A stretch of DNA of 64,000 nt from SUG1106 sp051883095 (GCA_051883095.1 JBJETB010000019.1:15412-79411); one strand, 5' to 3'. Shown: positions 8,759 through 16,385, counted from the first letter of the stretch. Notes: a model not told the origin generated them from the sequence alone. Translations and numbers: made by a program.

Positions 8759-9482
8759 CTGCAGTACCCCCTTCTTGATTATTCTGAGGCTGATATCCTT
8801 CGAGTTTTTCTATGAAAATCTCCTCTACGGAGGCAGGCATCATTTCCAGAAGGTCACCCTCGAAAATCATCCTTCCTCCTGCGATAATGCCTATATAGTT
8901 GCACACATCCTCCATCTCCTTGGCATTGTGGGATGATATGAGCACGGTCATCTCTCTGTCGGCCACATCGCCCATAATGTAGTGCCACAGCTTGCGGCGG
9001 ACGATAGGGTCCAGCCCGTCAACAGGCTCGTCGAGAATAAGGTAGTCGGGCACAGAAGCCATAGCCAGACAGAAGGCCGCCTGCTTTTTCATGCCCTTGG
9101 AGAATTTGCCGATATTGCCGGTCATCTTAAGACTGAAGTCTGCAGCCATTTCCTCAAAAAGCTGCTGATTCCATCTAGGATAAATTCTGGCGTAGTATTT
9201 TCCCATTTCCCTGAGGCTGTAGCCGCGGAAAAAGAAAAGCTCGTCAGGAATGTATGCCACACGCTGCTTAAGTGCTTCGTTATCCAGAACCTCCTGATTG
9301 TCGATGGTCACGGTTCCGCTGTCCTGCACCAGAAAACCGCAGAGATGCTTGATTATCGTTGTCTTTCCTGCGCCGTTAAGACCCATGAGTCCGTAAATGG
9401 CGCCTTTTGGCACAGTGAGTGAAAAGTCGTCCAGTGCCTTGAAGCCGTCAAAACTCTTTGACAGATGTTCAATCTTAATCAT
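8748..9482 (-). CDS. ABC transporter ATP-binding protein, YtrB-like
   Basis: 244 residues with Walker A GLNGAGKTT near residue 36, signature FSKGMKKQAAFCLAM and Walker B YLILDEPVDGLD, then SSHNAKEMEDV as the H-loop. The signature is the variant typical of antibiotic-resistance and ytr-type exporters. It overlaps the GntR gene by eight bases and the permease gene by 11, so translation of the three is coupled. Role: export of, or resistance sensing for, envelope-active compounds, by analogy to the Bacillus ytr operon. Confidence 0.82.
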   Translation of the reverse strand: MIKIEHLSKSFDGFKALDDFSLTVPKGAIYGLMGLNGAGKTTIIKHLCGFLVQDSGTVTIDNQEVLDNEALKQRVAYIPDELFFFRGYSLREMGKYYARIYPRWNQQLFEEMAADFSLKMTGNIGKFSKGMKKQAAFCLAMASVPDYLILDEPVDGLDPIVRRKLWHYIMGDVADREMTVLISSHNAKEMEDVCNYIGIIAGGRMIFEGDLLEMMPASVEEIFIEKLEGYQPQNNQEGGTADEK

Positions 9483-9861
9483 TCGATGTTCTCCTTTCTT
9501 CCATTATTTCCAGTGCGGTTGCTTTTGCTTCCTCGTAGGAAAGCCCCAGGAAAAGAAATTCCCTGAAGGCATCGTCGAAGGCCGCTTTGGCTGCTTCCAG
9601 CTCCCGGGCGTCAGCACGGATTTCGTTTCTGTCTGCCACAAAGGTCCCCACTCCGCTTGTGGTGTAGACATAGCCCTGGCGCTCCAGTTCCCGGTAGGCC
9701 TTCTGCACTGTGTTTGGATTGACCGTAATGGTCTTGGAAAGTTCTCTGACCGACGGCAGCTTTTCCCCTTGAGCCAGCCTTCCGGTCATGATCAACTCTT
9801 TAAGATTGTCAATTACCTGCTCGTATATGGACTTGCGGCTTTTTAAATCGAGTTGAAACAT
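9475..9861 (-). CDS. GntR-family repressor, YtrA subfamily
   Basis: 128 residues. The N-terminal winged helix (YEQVIDNLKELIMTGRLAQGEKLPSVRELSKTITVNPNTVQKAYRELERQGYV) is followed by only about 50 residues, the short effector or dimerisation tail that defines YtrA types. It is the first gene of the ABC operon. A perfect palindrome covers its promoter about 80 bases upstream, so it most likely represses its own operon. Confidence 0.87.
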   Translation of the reverse strand: MFQLDLKSRKSIYEQVIDNLKELIMTGRLAQGEKLPSVRELSKTITVNPNTVQKAYRELERQGYVYTTSGVGTFVADRNEIRADARELEAAKAAFDDAFREFLFLGLSYEEAKATALEIMEERRTSND

Positions 9862-9937
9862 TTATCTGAATCCCCTTTCATAGATTGCGGCGGATTGCCG
9901 GGTCTTTCGTGTCGTCCCGTCTGCCGTTCCTGTGCTA

Positions 9938-9967
9938 AGTGTACCATGAGACATAGTACACTGTCAA
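9938..9967 (-). promoter_or_regulatory. Promoter of the ytrA-type operon with overlapping operator
   Basis: On the minus strand, TTGACA (9967-9962) and TACACT (9943-9938) are spaced 18 bases apart. AGTGTAC (9938-9944) and GTACACT (9956-9962) form a perfect 7-bp palindrome with an 11-base spacer that spans the whole promoter. A repressor bound there would block both -35 and -10. The natural candidate is the downstream GntR protein. Confidence 0.75.
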
Positions 9968-10034
9968 CAGATTTTTTAAAAAACGGGAGAGAAGAGTGAC
10001 CAAAGGGTGCCAGATACAATGGCACCACACTGAG

Positions 10035-10231
10035 ACTCCACCTTTTTTGCTGATTTTCGGATTTTGGTGGAAAATACCCGGCAATGATCCTTTATCTATG
10101 GAATGGGATAATATGTAAATCGTTGAAATTTCAACGGTTTAATGACTTGCACATTTCCTTTGAAGCAGTCAAACATTAAAAAAAGCCAAAAAAACTCCAC
10201 CTTTTTGCGATTTTTCGTGAAATTGGTGGAG
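10035..10231. repeat. TCCACC composite dyad element, copy 2
   Basis: It has the same three-part order as the element at 47-253: a TCCACC...GGTGGA dyad (10037-10071), the palindrome CGTTGAAATTTCAACG (10121-10136) preceded by ATATGTAAAT, then CTCCACC...GGTGGAG (10195-10231). The outer dyads here keep only 6-7 paired bases, so this copy is more degenerate. It fills the gap between the GntR promoter and the XRE gene. Confidence 0.65.
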
Positions 10232-10239
10232 ATCGATGC

Positions 10240-10551
10240 CTATGCTTTCTTAAATTCTTCAATAATTTCCGCTATTATTTTTTTCTGGTTTTCGGAAAGG
10301 CATAGCCAGTTGTCGAACATTTCTTTCTGCTCAGGTGAGAGCTGCACGAAATTATCTTCTTCTGCAAAGAACTGGGAAAGGGTAATGCCAAAAGCATTGC
10401 AGATTGCCTCTAGCGTTGTAATCGACGGCACAGTATTTCTTCTGTATATATTTGTTATGGTTGAAGAGGAGAGCCCTGATTCAATTGAGAGCTTGTAGTA
10501 GCTCCACCCTCTTTCTTTCATTATGTCATCAATGCGCTGTATAACGTCCAT
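10240..10551 (-). CDS. XRE-family helix-turn-helix regulator
   Basis: 103 residues. The first 65 form a Cro/C1-type domain (ERGWSYYKLSIESGLSSSTITNIYRRNTVPSITTLEAICNAFGITLSQFF), and the remainder is a short helical tail (LSENQKKIIAEIIEEF) probably used for dimerisation. It is divergent from the surface-protein gene that begins 175 bases away and might control it, though that is only positional. The 5-prime side carries a weak GGAGG site. Confidence 0.82.
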   Translation of the reverse strand: MDVIQRIDDIMKERGWSYYKLSIESGLSSSTITNIYRRNTVPSITTLEAICNAFGITLSQFFAEEDNFVQLSPEQKEMFDNWLCLSENQKKIIAEIIEEFKKA

Positions 10552-10653
10552 TTAATGCCACCTCCGGGTCCTTACAAACTAGTAGTATTCTCTGTTAACA
10601 ACATTTTAATGTTCTATTGAAAAGGAAAATAGCATTCAAGTGTAAAGTTATTA

Positions 10654-10682
10654 TTGCTCAAATGAGTTATATATGGTATACT
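10654..10682 (+). promoter_or_regulatory. Promoter of the beta-helix surface protein
   Basis: TTGCTC (10654-10659) and TATACT (10677-10682) are spaced 17 bases apart, 44 bases upstream of the ATG. No riboswitch-like fold is seen in the short leader. Confidence 0.55.
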
Positions 10683-10725
10683 ATTAGGCAAATAATTGAA
10701 TAAGGTCTGAATGGAGGGAGAGAAA

Positions 10726-12609
10726 ATGAAAAAGCTATTTGCGATCTTGATGATTGTAATGATAGTGATGTGCTTTATGCCTATGGCGGCGTTTGCAGAT
10801 GAAGAAGCTGTGGCTATGATTAAAGGAGAATCTGATGCTACATTTACTTCACTGGATAATGCTGTTAAGGCAGCAAAAGACGGAGAGACTATTTATCTTT
10901 TAAAAGATTGCACCACCGACGGAATATCTCTTGATAAAAATCTAATTATTGATGGAAGTGCAGGTGCAGGTGAAGAAAGCAATAAAACTATTACATTTAA
11001 TGACAAAGGCATAGCTTTGTGGGGAACAAGCCTTACTTTCGAAAACTGTAAAGTTGAAATGAAAGGAATAGGATCCACCCCGTATACAGCGGAATGGAAT
11101 TGGATGGCAATATGCGCAAGCAAAGATGCATCGCTGACCCTGAACAATACAGAAATGACTATGGACGGAACGGATGCAGGAAACGCTCATGCAATTTACT
11201 TCTGCCTCAACAATAAACTCAATTTGAATAACAGCACTCTGACAATTAGGAATTACCCTCAGGATGCACTGGAGTGGAATGGCGGAGATGGCGGATACAA
11301 CGTTAATATTTTAAACTCCACATTCATTTCCGACCACAACCGCTCCGGCTTTACGGGCACTTTTTATGCCACAATTGATAATAGCAAAGTAGATGTTATC
11401 AACAGCATAGGAAACGGTTCCAACGGGTCACACTTTGACATTAAAAATGGCTCGGAGGTCAATTTTAACAATAATGGTGCTCATGGACTGTCTGCGGGAA
11501 TGCTTACTATAGATAATTCAACAGTGAATGCTATTGGAAACGGAGCCAACGGCATTTATATCGGAGCTGAAGGAATAATTGAAAAAGGCTCCAGAGTCAC
11601 TGTAAATAATAATGAATGTAAAATCGGCTCCAAATGGACGAAGCCCGGTGCAATATACGTCGGTAAATCTCTAGATGTCAGTGATGAAGATGTGAAATTG
11701 GAGATTATCGGAAATAAAAACTGCGGAGTGTATGTAAAAAAGGGAGCTTGGGCAAATATCAAAACGGGAGTGATAAAAACAAACATCAATGAGGTCGAGT
11801 TCGTTCATGACTCAAACGGAACAGAAGTCCAAAATGCCAGAACAGGAGGGGGAATATTTAACGACGGGGGTACTGTTGTTCTTGGCGAAAAAGTAGAATT
11901 ATATAACAATCATGCGGCAATTGCCGGTGATGACATCTATAACGCGGAAGGTGCAGCCATTACATTCGGAGCTACAGGTGCGAACTGGAAGCTGGACGGA
12001 GATCCGGACTGCACAGATGATATTACAGGATGGTTTGACGATTCCGAAAACAACCGCTGGAATGCCCATGGTGAAGAGCCTCTCCATATGGAAGAATTTA
12101 TACCGACTGAAAACGGGGTAGAGGGGGAAAAGGCGTTAAAGGCCGCTCATGGTAAAATTGTAATTCCACCGTACATTCCGCCTGTTACTCACTACTACAC
12201 CGTCATCTATAACGATGGAGTGGAAGGAGAAGTGGTTTTCCCTGACCAGATAAACAGCGGGTTATCGTACTATACGCTTACACCGGAATTTAACGGTACT
12301 CCATCGAGAGAAGGTTATGAGTTCAAGGGATGGACACCGGCAGTTGCAGAGCGAGTTACAGCGGATGCATACTACAAGGCCGTCTGGGAAAAGATAGAAG
12401 AACCGGTGCAGCCGACCGAACCGGAACAACCGGAGAAGCCGCTTCCGGGCGATAAGGAACTTGAGAAGGATACAACTAATACCGGTACTGATGTTCCTAA
12501 GACCGGCGACACTGTTGTGAATACACTGGTATTAAATCTTATGCTCTTGTCAATTTCAGCAATGGCAGGTGCAGTATTGTGCATCAGAAGAAAAATTACC
12601 AAGAAATAA
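10726..12609 (+). CDS. Sortase-anchored surface protein with parallel beta-helix
   Basis: 627 residues from ATG 10726, chosen over the in-frame ATG at 10711 because that codon lies in the GGAGGGAG ribosome site. In order: signal peptide (MKKLFAILMIVMIVMCFMPMAAFA); an Asn/Gly-rich region, about 30-430, with regularly spaced N-x-x-x-N/IxN turns typical of a right-handed beta-helix; a linker VIPPYIPPV (479-487); an InlB/Listeria-Bacteroides repeat (YNDGVEGEV...YKAVWEK, about 495-555); a Pro/Glu stalk; then the VPKTGD sorting signal, hydrophobic helix and RRKITKK tail. It is probably an adhesin or wall-attached carbohydrate binder. The Pro-Pro bonds in the linker are candidate sites for the adjacent PPEP-like protease. 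Its first 25 residues closely resemble those of the vWA protein at 23540. Confidence 0.8.
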   Translation: MKKLFAILMIVMIVMCFMPMAAFADEEAVAMIKGESDATFTSLDNAVKAAKDGETIYLLKDCTTDGISLDKNLIIDGSAGAGEESNKTITFNDKGIALWGTSLTFENCKVEMKGIGSTPYTAEWNWMAICASKDASLTLNNTEMTMDGTDAGNAHAIYFCLNNKLNLNNSTLTIRNYPQDALEWNGGDGGYNVNILNSTFISDHNRSGFTGTFYATIDNSKVDVINSIGNGSNGSHFDIKNGSEVNFNNNGAHGLSAGMLTIDNSTVNAIGNGANGIYIGAEGIIEKGSRVTVNNNECKIGSKWTKPGAIYVGKSLDVSDEDVKLEIIGNKNCGVYVKKGAWANIKTGVIKTNINEVEFVHDSNGTEVQNARTGGGIFNDGGTVVLGEKVELYNNHAAIAGDDIYNAEGAAITFGATGANWKLDGDPDCTDDITGWFDDSENNRWNAHGEEPLHMEEFIPTENGVEGEKALKAAHGKIVIPPYIPPVTHYYTVIYNDGVEGEVVFPDQINSGLSYYTLTPEFNGTPSREGYEFKGWTPAVAERVTADAYYKAVWEKIEEPVQPTEPEQPEKPLPGDKELEKDTTNTGTDVPKTGDTVVNTLVLNLMLLSISAMAGAVLCIRRKITKK

Positions 12610-12631
12610 AAACGTAGTGTTCAGTCTTTTT

Positions 12632-12667
12632 AAAGAACCCCGAAACATGATAAATTTCGGGGTCTTT
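12632..12667. terminator. Bidirectional terminator between surface protein and protease genes
   Basis: AAAGAACCCCGAAA (12632-12645) pairs with TTTCGGGGTCTTT (12655-12667). A/T runs on both sides suit the two convergent genes. Confidence 0.8.
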
Positions 12668-12684
12668 ACTTTATTTAATATGTA

Positions 12685-13233
12685 TTACCAAGCCCAGCTA
12701 TATGCAGCATACATGTCATCAATAGCCTTCTGGTCGATAGCCTCGACGCTGGCCTTGATATATTTATATGTTTTCGGTCTTGATTTCTTCAAAGCACTAG
12801 GCGATACAGTGTACTCTGCAAAAGACTGAGCAAAATATTCTTCGCTGGTTCTGGTTATGTAAGTTTTCATGGAGCCACGGTACTTTTTCTTTTCAGATTT
12901 AAAAATGGAAGTGAACTCTTTTGAAGTGCCGGCAGCGTTATTAATTTCTGATACAAAGTGTCCCATTTCGTGAAGAAAGTTCATTTTATTATCTGTTCTC
13001 ATAATTATGGCATGTTTGGCAACACTGAAAGTTCCTGCATAATTATGGTTCTTGTCGTATTTAACCGTAAATCCCAACTCTACGAAAGCATCAACGACGC
13101 GGCTGTCTGCCTCAACCTCCGTGCCGGGAACGGTTTTTACAGAAACTGCCTCTTCTGCTGCAAAGGCACTTGCTGCTGATAATGAAAGAACTATCAGAAG
13201 CGCAACTATAATTCTTGTAACTCTTTTAATCAT
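12685..13233 (-). CDS. Secreted Pro-Pro endopeptidase (PPEP-like zinc metalloprotease)
   Basis: 182 residues. A signal peptide (to about residue 25, ...SAASAFA) precedes a compact catalytic domain. The zinc motif is H88-E-M-G-H92. E132 lies 40 residues later and Y125 seven residues before it. In PPEP-1 (Zmp1) of C. difficile I recall HExxH, a catalytic Tyr and a third ligand Glu with almost the same spacing (Tyr to Glu 7). The total size also fits PPEP and not a general protease. PPEPs cleave between two prolines to release their producer's own surface proteins. The start has GGGAGG eight bases upstream. The 5-prime leader holds two c-di-GMP-I aptamers and a terminator. Specificity is inferred only. 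Confidence 0.82.
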   Translation of the reverse strand: MIKRVTRIIVALLIVLSLSAASAFAAEEAVSVKTVPGTEVEADSRVVDAFVELGFTVKYDKNHNYAGTFSVAKHAIIMRTDNKMNFLHEMGHFVSEINNAAGTSKEFTSIFKSEKKKYRGSMKTYITRTSEEYFAQSFAEYTVSPSALKKSRPKTYKYIKASVEAIDQKAIDDMYAAYSWAW

Positions 13234-13256
13234 TTTAATCCTCCCGTTCCGAGGAC

Positions 13257-13288
13257 TAAAAAAGACTGCCTATAGGGATAAGCAGTCT
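13257..13288 (-). terminator. Leader terminator of the protease gene (riboswitch expression platform)
   Basis: On the minus strand AGACTGC and GCAGTCT form a 7-bp stem with a 12-base loop, then a T7 run, about 25 bases before the protease ATG. The loop plus the top of the stem (plus-strand 13270-13283) is complementary to the aptamer core sequence CUAUAGGGGCUAAGC (13403-13417, and again 13581-13595) with one G-U pair and one bulge, so an antiterminator can form when the aptamer is empty. That predicts an OFF switch. Confidence 0.7.
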
Positions 13289-13378
13289 GGACAGTTGCGA
13301 AATGCGAAGATACAAACGATTAATCACGAGAGATAACCGGGTACTCTAAAAACAATGGCAGAAAAAACTCTCACCAAA

Positions 13379-13448
13379 GGCAACTGGCTGGCATACCTGA
13401 AGGCTTAGCCCCTATAGCTTTGCGCCACCGGGTTTCCCCGGCTTTGCC
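13379..13448 (-). ncRNA. c-di-GMP-I (GEMM) riboswitch, proximal copy, protease leader
   Basis: Minus-strand RNA shows the class I signature: GGCAAAGCC, a GAAA-capped P1b helix, GGCGCAAAGC, then the P2 arm CUAUAGGGGCUAAGC...AGGUAUGCC and the closing AGCCAGUUGCC. The conserved GGCAAA, CGCAAAGC and GCC-type joining elements are all present. It lies about 145 bases before the protease start and about 90 bases before the leader terminator. Confidence 0.88.
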
Positions 13449-13469
13449 GATATTCTTTTTTAATCCAAC

Positions 13470-13501
13470 AAAAAAATCATTCAGAGAATTCACCAAATGA
13501 T
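13470..13501 (-). terminator. Possible weak terminator between the two tandem aptamers
   Basis: On the minus strand ATCATT (13501-13496) and AATGAT (13481-13476) can form a 6-bp A/U-rich stem followed by seven T residues. It lies after the distal aptamer and before the proximal one, so each aptamer may have its own platform. The stem is weak. Confidence 0.4.
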
Positions 13502-13556
13502 CGTCGCACCTAAAAAATATGTAAATTATCATACATATCATGTGTACTTATGATAC

Positions 13557-13626
13557 GGCAACTGGCTGGCATACCCTAAGGCTTAGCCCCTATAGCTTTG
13601 CGTCACCGGATTTCTCCGGTTTTGCC
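13557..13626 (-). ncRNA. c-di-GMP-I (GEMM) riboswitch, distal copy, protease leader
   Basis: Minus-strand RNA reads GGCAAAACC, a hairpin capped GAAA, GUGACGCAAAGC, CUAUAGGGGCUAAGC, GGGUAUGCC and AGCCAGUUGCC. It matches the proximal aptamer almost base for base in the core. It starts the tandem pair in the 5-prime leader of the protease transcript. Confidence 0.88.
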
Positions 13627-13781
13627 TTTGCTGAAAATCTCTTATGTTACTTTGCTTCATACTACCATATGTCGAAAAGGTTGTCAATAAATTTTTTGAT
13701 TCTCCTCTTTTTACCATTTTTTACAATAAATTTAGTATTGCAAAGATAATTTAATAATAGTATTATAAATAATAAGCAAAA

Positions 13782-13850
13782 GGCAAAACCGTTGTGAAGC
13801 GGCGACGCAAAGCTATAGGGTCTTGGAGGTTCTCCAAGATAGCCAGTTGC
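13782..13850 (+). ncRNA. c-di-GMP-I riboswitch, distal copy, adhesin leader
   Basis: Plus-strand RNA has GGCAAAACC, a short P1b with a GUGAAG loop, GCGACGCAAAGC, CUAUAGGG, a stable CUUGGAGGUUCUCCAAG hairpin in the P2 position, AUAGCC and AGUUGC. It is divergent from the protease aptamers but keeps the joining sequences. It lies 350 bases before the CnaB adhesin start. No clear terminator follows it. A reading frame from 13794 overlaps it and is not convincing. Confidence 0.78.
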
Positions 13851-14076
13851 ACTTGTTATAAAATTCTTCTGATTTTAATTTTAACAAATGTAATTTTAGC
13901 TATGTTGATCATATGGCTGGGATGTTTGTCTGATGCAGGATACGTTTATATGTATCGAAAAATTGGGAAAGGGAGGATTTTATAAGGCGAAAAAATAGGG
14001 GAAGTGTTATTTTTTGGTTTCTCTTTGTAAATGGTATATCTCTTGTATATTATTTTAAAAAGAAATTACTGAAAAC

Positions 14077-14148
14077 GGCAAACCGTCCGAAAGGGCGGGA
14101 CGCAAAGCCAGAGGGCTAAGGCTGAATAGCTATGCCGGCTCGGCTGCC
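14077..14148 (+). ncRNA. c-di-GMP-I riboswitch, proximal copy, adhesin leader
   Basis: Plus-strand RNA reads GGCAAACCGUCCGAAAGGGCGGGACGCAAAGCC in pieces typical of class I: GGCAAACC, a GAAA-capped P1b, GGGACGCAAAGCC, AGAGGGCUAAGG as the P2 arm, AUAGCUAUGCC and CGGCUGCC. It ends about 50 bases before the adhesin ATG. I see no strong terminator after it, so control of translation or stability is as likely as termination, and the sign cannot be read from the sequence. Confidence 0.88.
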
Positions 14149-14199
14149 AGAATTTCGTTTTTTGATTTGATGTTTAGGTATTGAAAGGAAAATGAAATT

Positions 14200-16290
14200 A
14201 TGGCAAATAAAAATTTAATAAGAAGAATGCGTCAGTTACTGATATTGGTTCTGATTCTTGCTATGACCATGAGTTTTGCAGCCATGACAGCTATGGCTGG
14301 GAAGCCTTCTAATCCTGATGAGGGAACAAACAATATTTCTGCTGCGATTAAGGTTGGAAAGGATTTTAAAAAAGGAGAGGAAGTTACGCTTATATTTCAT
14401 ATAGCAGAGGACAATGATGTAAGGATACTTGCAACAAGCAATGGCGCGTACTTGAAGTTTGATATGCCAACAGAGTTTTTTAGCTCTAATGGGATAAAAA
14501 CAGGCGATCAAATCTCATTTGAAACATCTTTGAACAGAAGCGGCGTGATTACCGTAGGCAAACATGAGGGCAACGATGGTGGAAGCGAAAATGAGGGTTC
14601 CATTGATAATGGTAGAAATAACTATGAGGGAACTGTGCGGTTCGACTCCACGGTTCCTGAGCCAGTGACAGGAAGTCTGACAATTAAAAAGGTACTTCAA
14701 AATGCTGATGGAACACAATTTGAAGGAGAAAATGCTCCTAGCTTTAAATTTACTGTAACATGTCTCAGTTATAGTGAAGAGGTGGATGTCGTTGCTGGAG
14801 AATCAACGACAATTAGTGACTTGGTAGTAGGAGACTACACAGTAACAGAGAGTGGAGCAGATGGATATGAATTGGTTCTCATTGATGGTGTAGTACCAGT
14901 TGACGGCTCAACGGGGAAAACTGTAGCCGTGGTCGCTAACGGAGATGCTCCTGTTACTGTTACTTTCACCAACAGAGTGAAGCCAGATGATTCAGGTAAC
15001 ACACCGGGAACAGGAAGTCTGACAATTGAAAAGGCACTTCAAAATGCTGATGGAACACCATTTGAAGGAGAAAATGCTCCTAGCTTTGAATTTACTGTAA
15101 AAGATTCTAACGGTGAAACTGTAACAGATTCTCCAGTGATAGTTACGGCAGGAAGTTCGCAAACAATTGAGGGCTTGGATGTTGGAACGTATATAGTAAC
15201 AGAGACCGAAAAAGACGGATATGTGTTGTATGATATTGATGGTGGAGAAACGGTTGCAACATCAAGAAAGACAACTGTAAACGTGGGAGCTGACGGGGCT
15301 GTTACTGTTACTTTCACTAACAGAGTGAAGCCAGATGATTCAGGTAACACTGGAAGTCTGACAATTGAAAAGGCACTTCAAAATGCTGATGGAACAGACT
15401 TTACAGGAAACGATGCTCCTAGCTTTGAATTTACTGTAACAGGTCCTAACAATTATAGTAATACAGTGAATGTTACGGCAGGAGGCTCAGCAACAATTAA
15501 GGGCTTGGATGCAGGAACGTATACAGTAACAGAGACCGAAAAAGACGGATATGTACTGTATGATATTATTGGCGGAGAAACGGTTGCAACATCAAGAAAG
15601 ACAACTGTAACCGTGGGAGCTGGCGGAGCTGTTACTGTTACTTTCACGAACAGAGTGAAGCCAGATGATTCAGGTAACACTGGAAGTCTGACAATTGAAA
15701 AGGCACTTCAAAATGCTGATGGAACAGACTTTACAGGAAACGATGCTCCTAGCTTTGAATTTACTGTAACAGGTCCTAACAATTATAGTAATACAGTGAA
15801 TGTTACGGCAGGAGGCTCAGCAACAATTAAGGGCTTGGATGCAGGAACGTATACAGTAACAGAGACCGAAAAAGACGGATATGTACTGTATGATATTATT
15901 GGCGGAGAAACGGTTGCAACATCAAGAAAGACAACTGTAACCGTGGGAGCTGGCGGAGCTGTTACTGTTACTTTCACGAACAGAGTGAAGTCCGATGATT
16001 CAGGCGGAGATGGAAATGGTGGAGATGGAAATGGCGGAAATGGCAATGGAGGAACTGTAACTCCGCTTCCTCCTGATCAGAACCTTGAGGACCCGGATAC
16101 TCCGGATACTCCGGCGGAACCGGTTGAACCGTCTGAAAAGCCGCTTCCTGATGACAAGCATACAGTGACTGATATTCCTAAGACAGGCGATACTGTGGTG
16201 AATGAACTGTTATTTAATCTCTTACTTCTGTCAATTTCTGCACTGGCAGGCATGTTATTTTATCTTAGAAGAAAGACAACTAATAGATAA
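14200..16290 (+). CDS. Sortase-anchored CnaB-repeat surface adhesin
   Basis: 696 residues. A signal peptide (to about residue 33) and an N-terminal domain of about 120 residues precede four CnaB-type (prealbumin-like) repeats. Each repeat opens GSLTI(E/K)K(A/V)LQNADGT and closes VTVTFTNRVK; the last two are identical. Then come a Gly/Asn linker, PLPPDQ (622-627), a Pro/Asp/Glu stalk, the IPKTGD sorting signal, a hydrophobic helix and a basic tail. CnaB domains often hold isopeptide bonds; Lys in TIEKAL and the Glu/Asn near the repeat end are plausible partners. Two c-di-GMP-I aptamers precede the gene. The PLP-PDQ bond resembles the PLP-PVP site of PPEP-2, so the adjacent protease may release it. 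Confidence 0.83.
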   Translation: MANKNLIRRMRQLLILVLILAMTMSFAAMTAMAGKPSNPDEGTNNISAAIKVGKDFKKGEEVTLIFHIAEDNDVRILATSNGAYLKFDMPTEFFSSNGIKTGDQISFETSLNRSGVITVGKHEGNDGGSENEGSIDNGRNNYEGTVRFDSTVPEPVTGSLTIKKVLQNADGTQFEGENAPSFKFTVTCLSYSEEVDVVAGESTTISDLVVGDYTVTESGADGYELVLIDGVVPVDGSTGKTVAVVANGDAPVTVTFTNRVKPDDSGNTPGTGSLTIEKALQNADGTPFEGENAPSFEFTVKDSNGETVTDSPVIVTAGSSQTIEGLDVGTYIVTETEKDGYVLYDIDGGETVATSRKTTVNVGADGAVTVTFTNRVKPDDSGNTGSLTIEKALQNADGTDFTGNDAPSFEFTVTGPNNYSNTVNVTAGGSATIKGLDAGTYTVTETEKDGYVLYDIIGGETVATSRKTTVTVGAGGAVTVTFTNRVKPDDSGNTGSLTIEKALQNADGTDFTGNDAPSFEFTVTGPNNYSNTVNVTAGGSATIKGLDAGTYTVTETEKDGYVLYDIIGGETVATSRKTTVTVGAGGAVTVTFTNRVKSDDSGGDGNGGDGNGGNGNGGTVTPLPPDQNLEDPDTPDTPAEPVEPSEKPLPDDKHTVTDIPKTGDTVVNELLFNLLLLSISALAGMLFYLRRKTTNR
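15331..15990 (+). repeat. Exact 330-bp tandem duplication inside the adhesin gene
   Basis: 15331-15660 and 15661-15990 read as identical over 330 bases (110 codons, one CnaB module). The preceding module (about 15001-15330) is similar but diverged. Identity at synonymous positions points to a recent duplication or ongoing gene conversion, so repeat number may vary between strains. Confidence 0.9.
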
Positions 16291-16385
16291 AAAATGCGGA
16301 GATTGTTCTTAAAAGAGCAGTGTGCAGACTGCGAAAAAAGTTTGAAAAATCAAAACAATAACTTCGTTTTATAATCCCTTTTTCA

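Noticed and set aside
9843..10028. A minus-strand 61-codon frame before the GntR gene
   Set aside because: It covers the GntR promoter and operator and shows no coding features.
10711..10725. Start of the beta-helix protein at ATG 10711
   Set aside because: That ATG is part of the GGAGGGAG ribosome site; the start at 10726 gives a normal signal peptide.
13794..13985. A 63-codon plus-strand frame overlapping the distal adhesin riboswitch
   Set aside because: Its start lies inside the aptamer, there is no ribosome site, and its composition is explained by the conserved RNA. An in-frame GTT/ATG further on also lacks a site.
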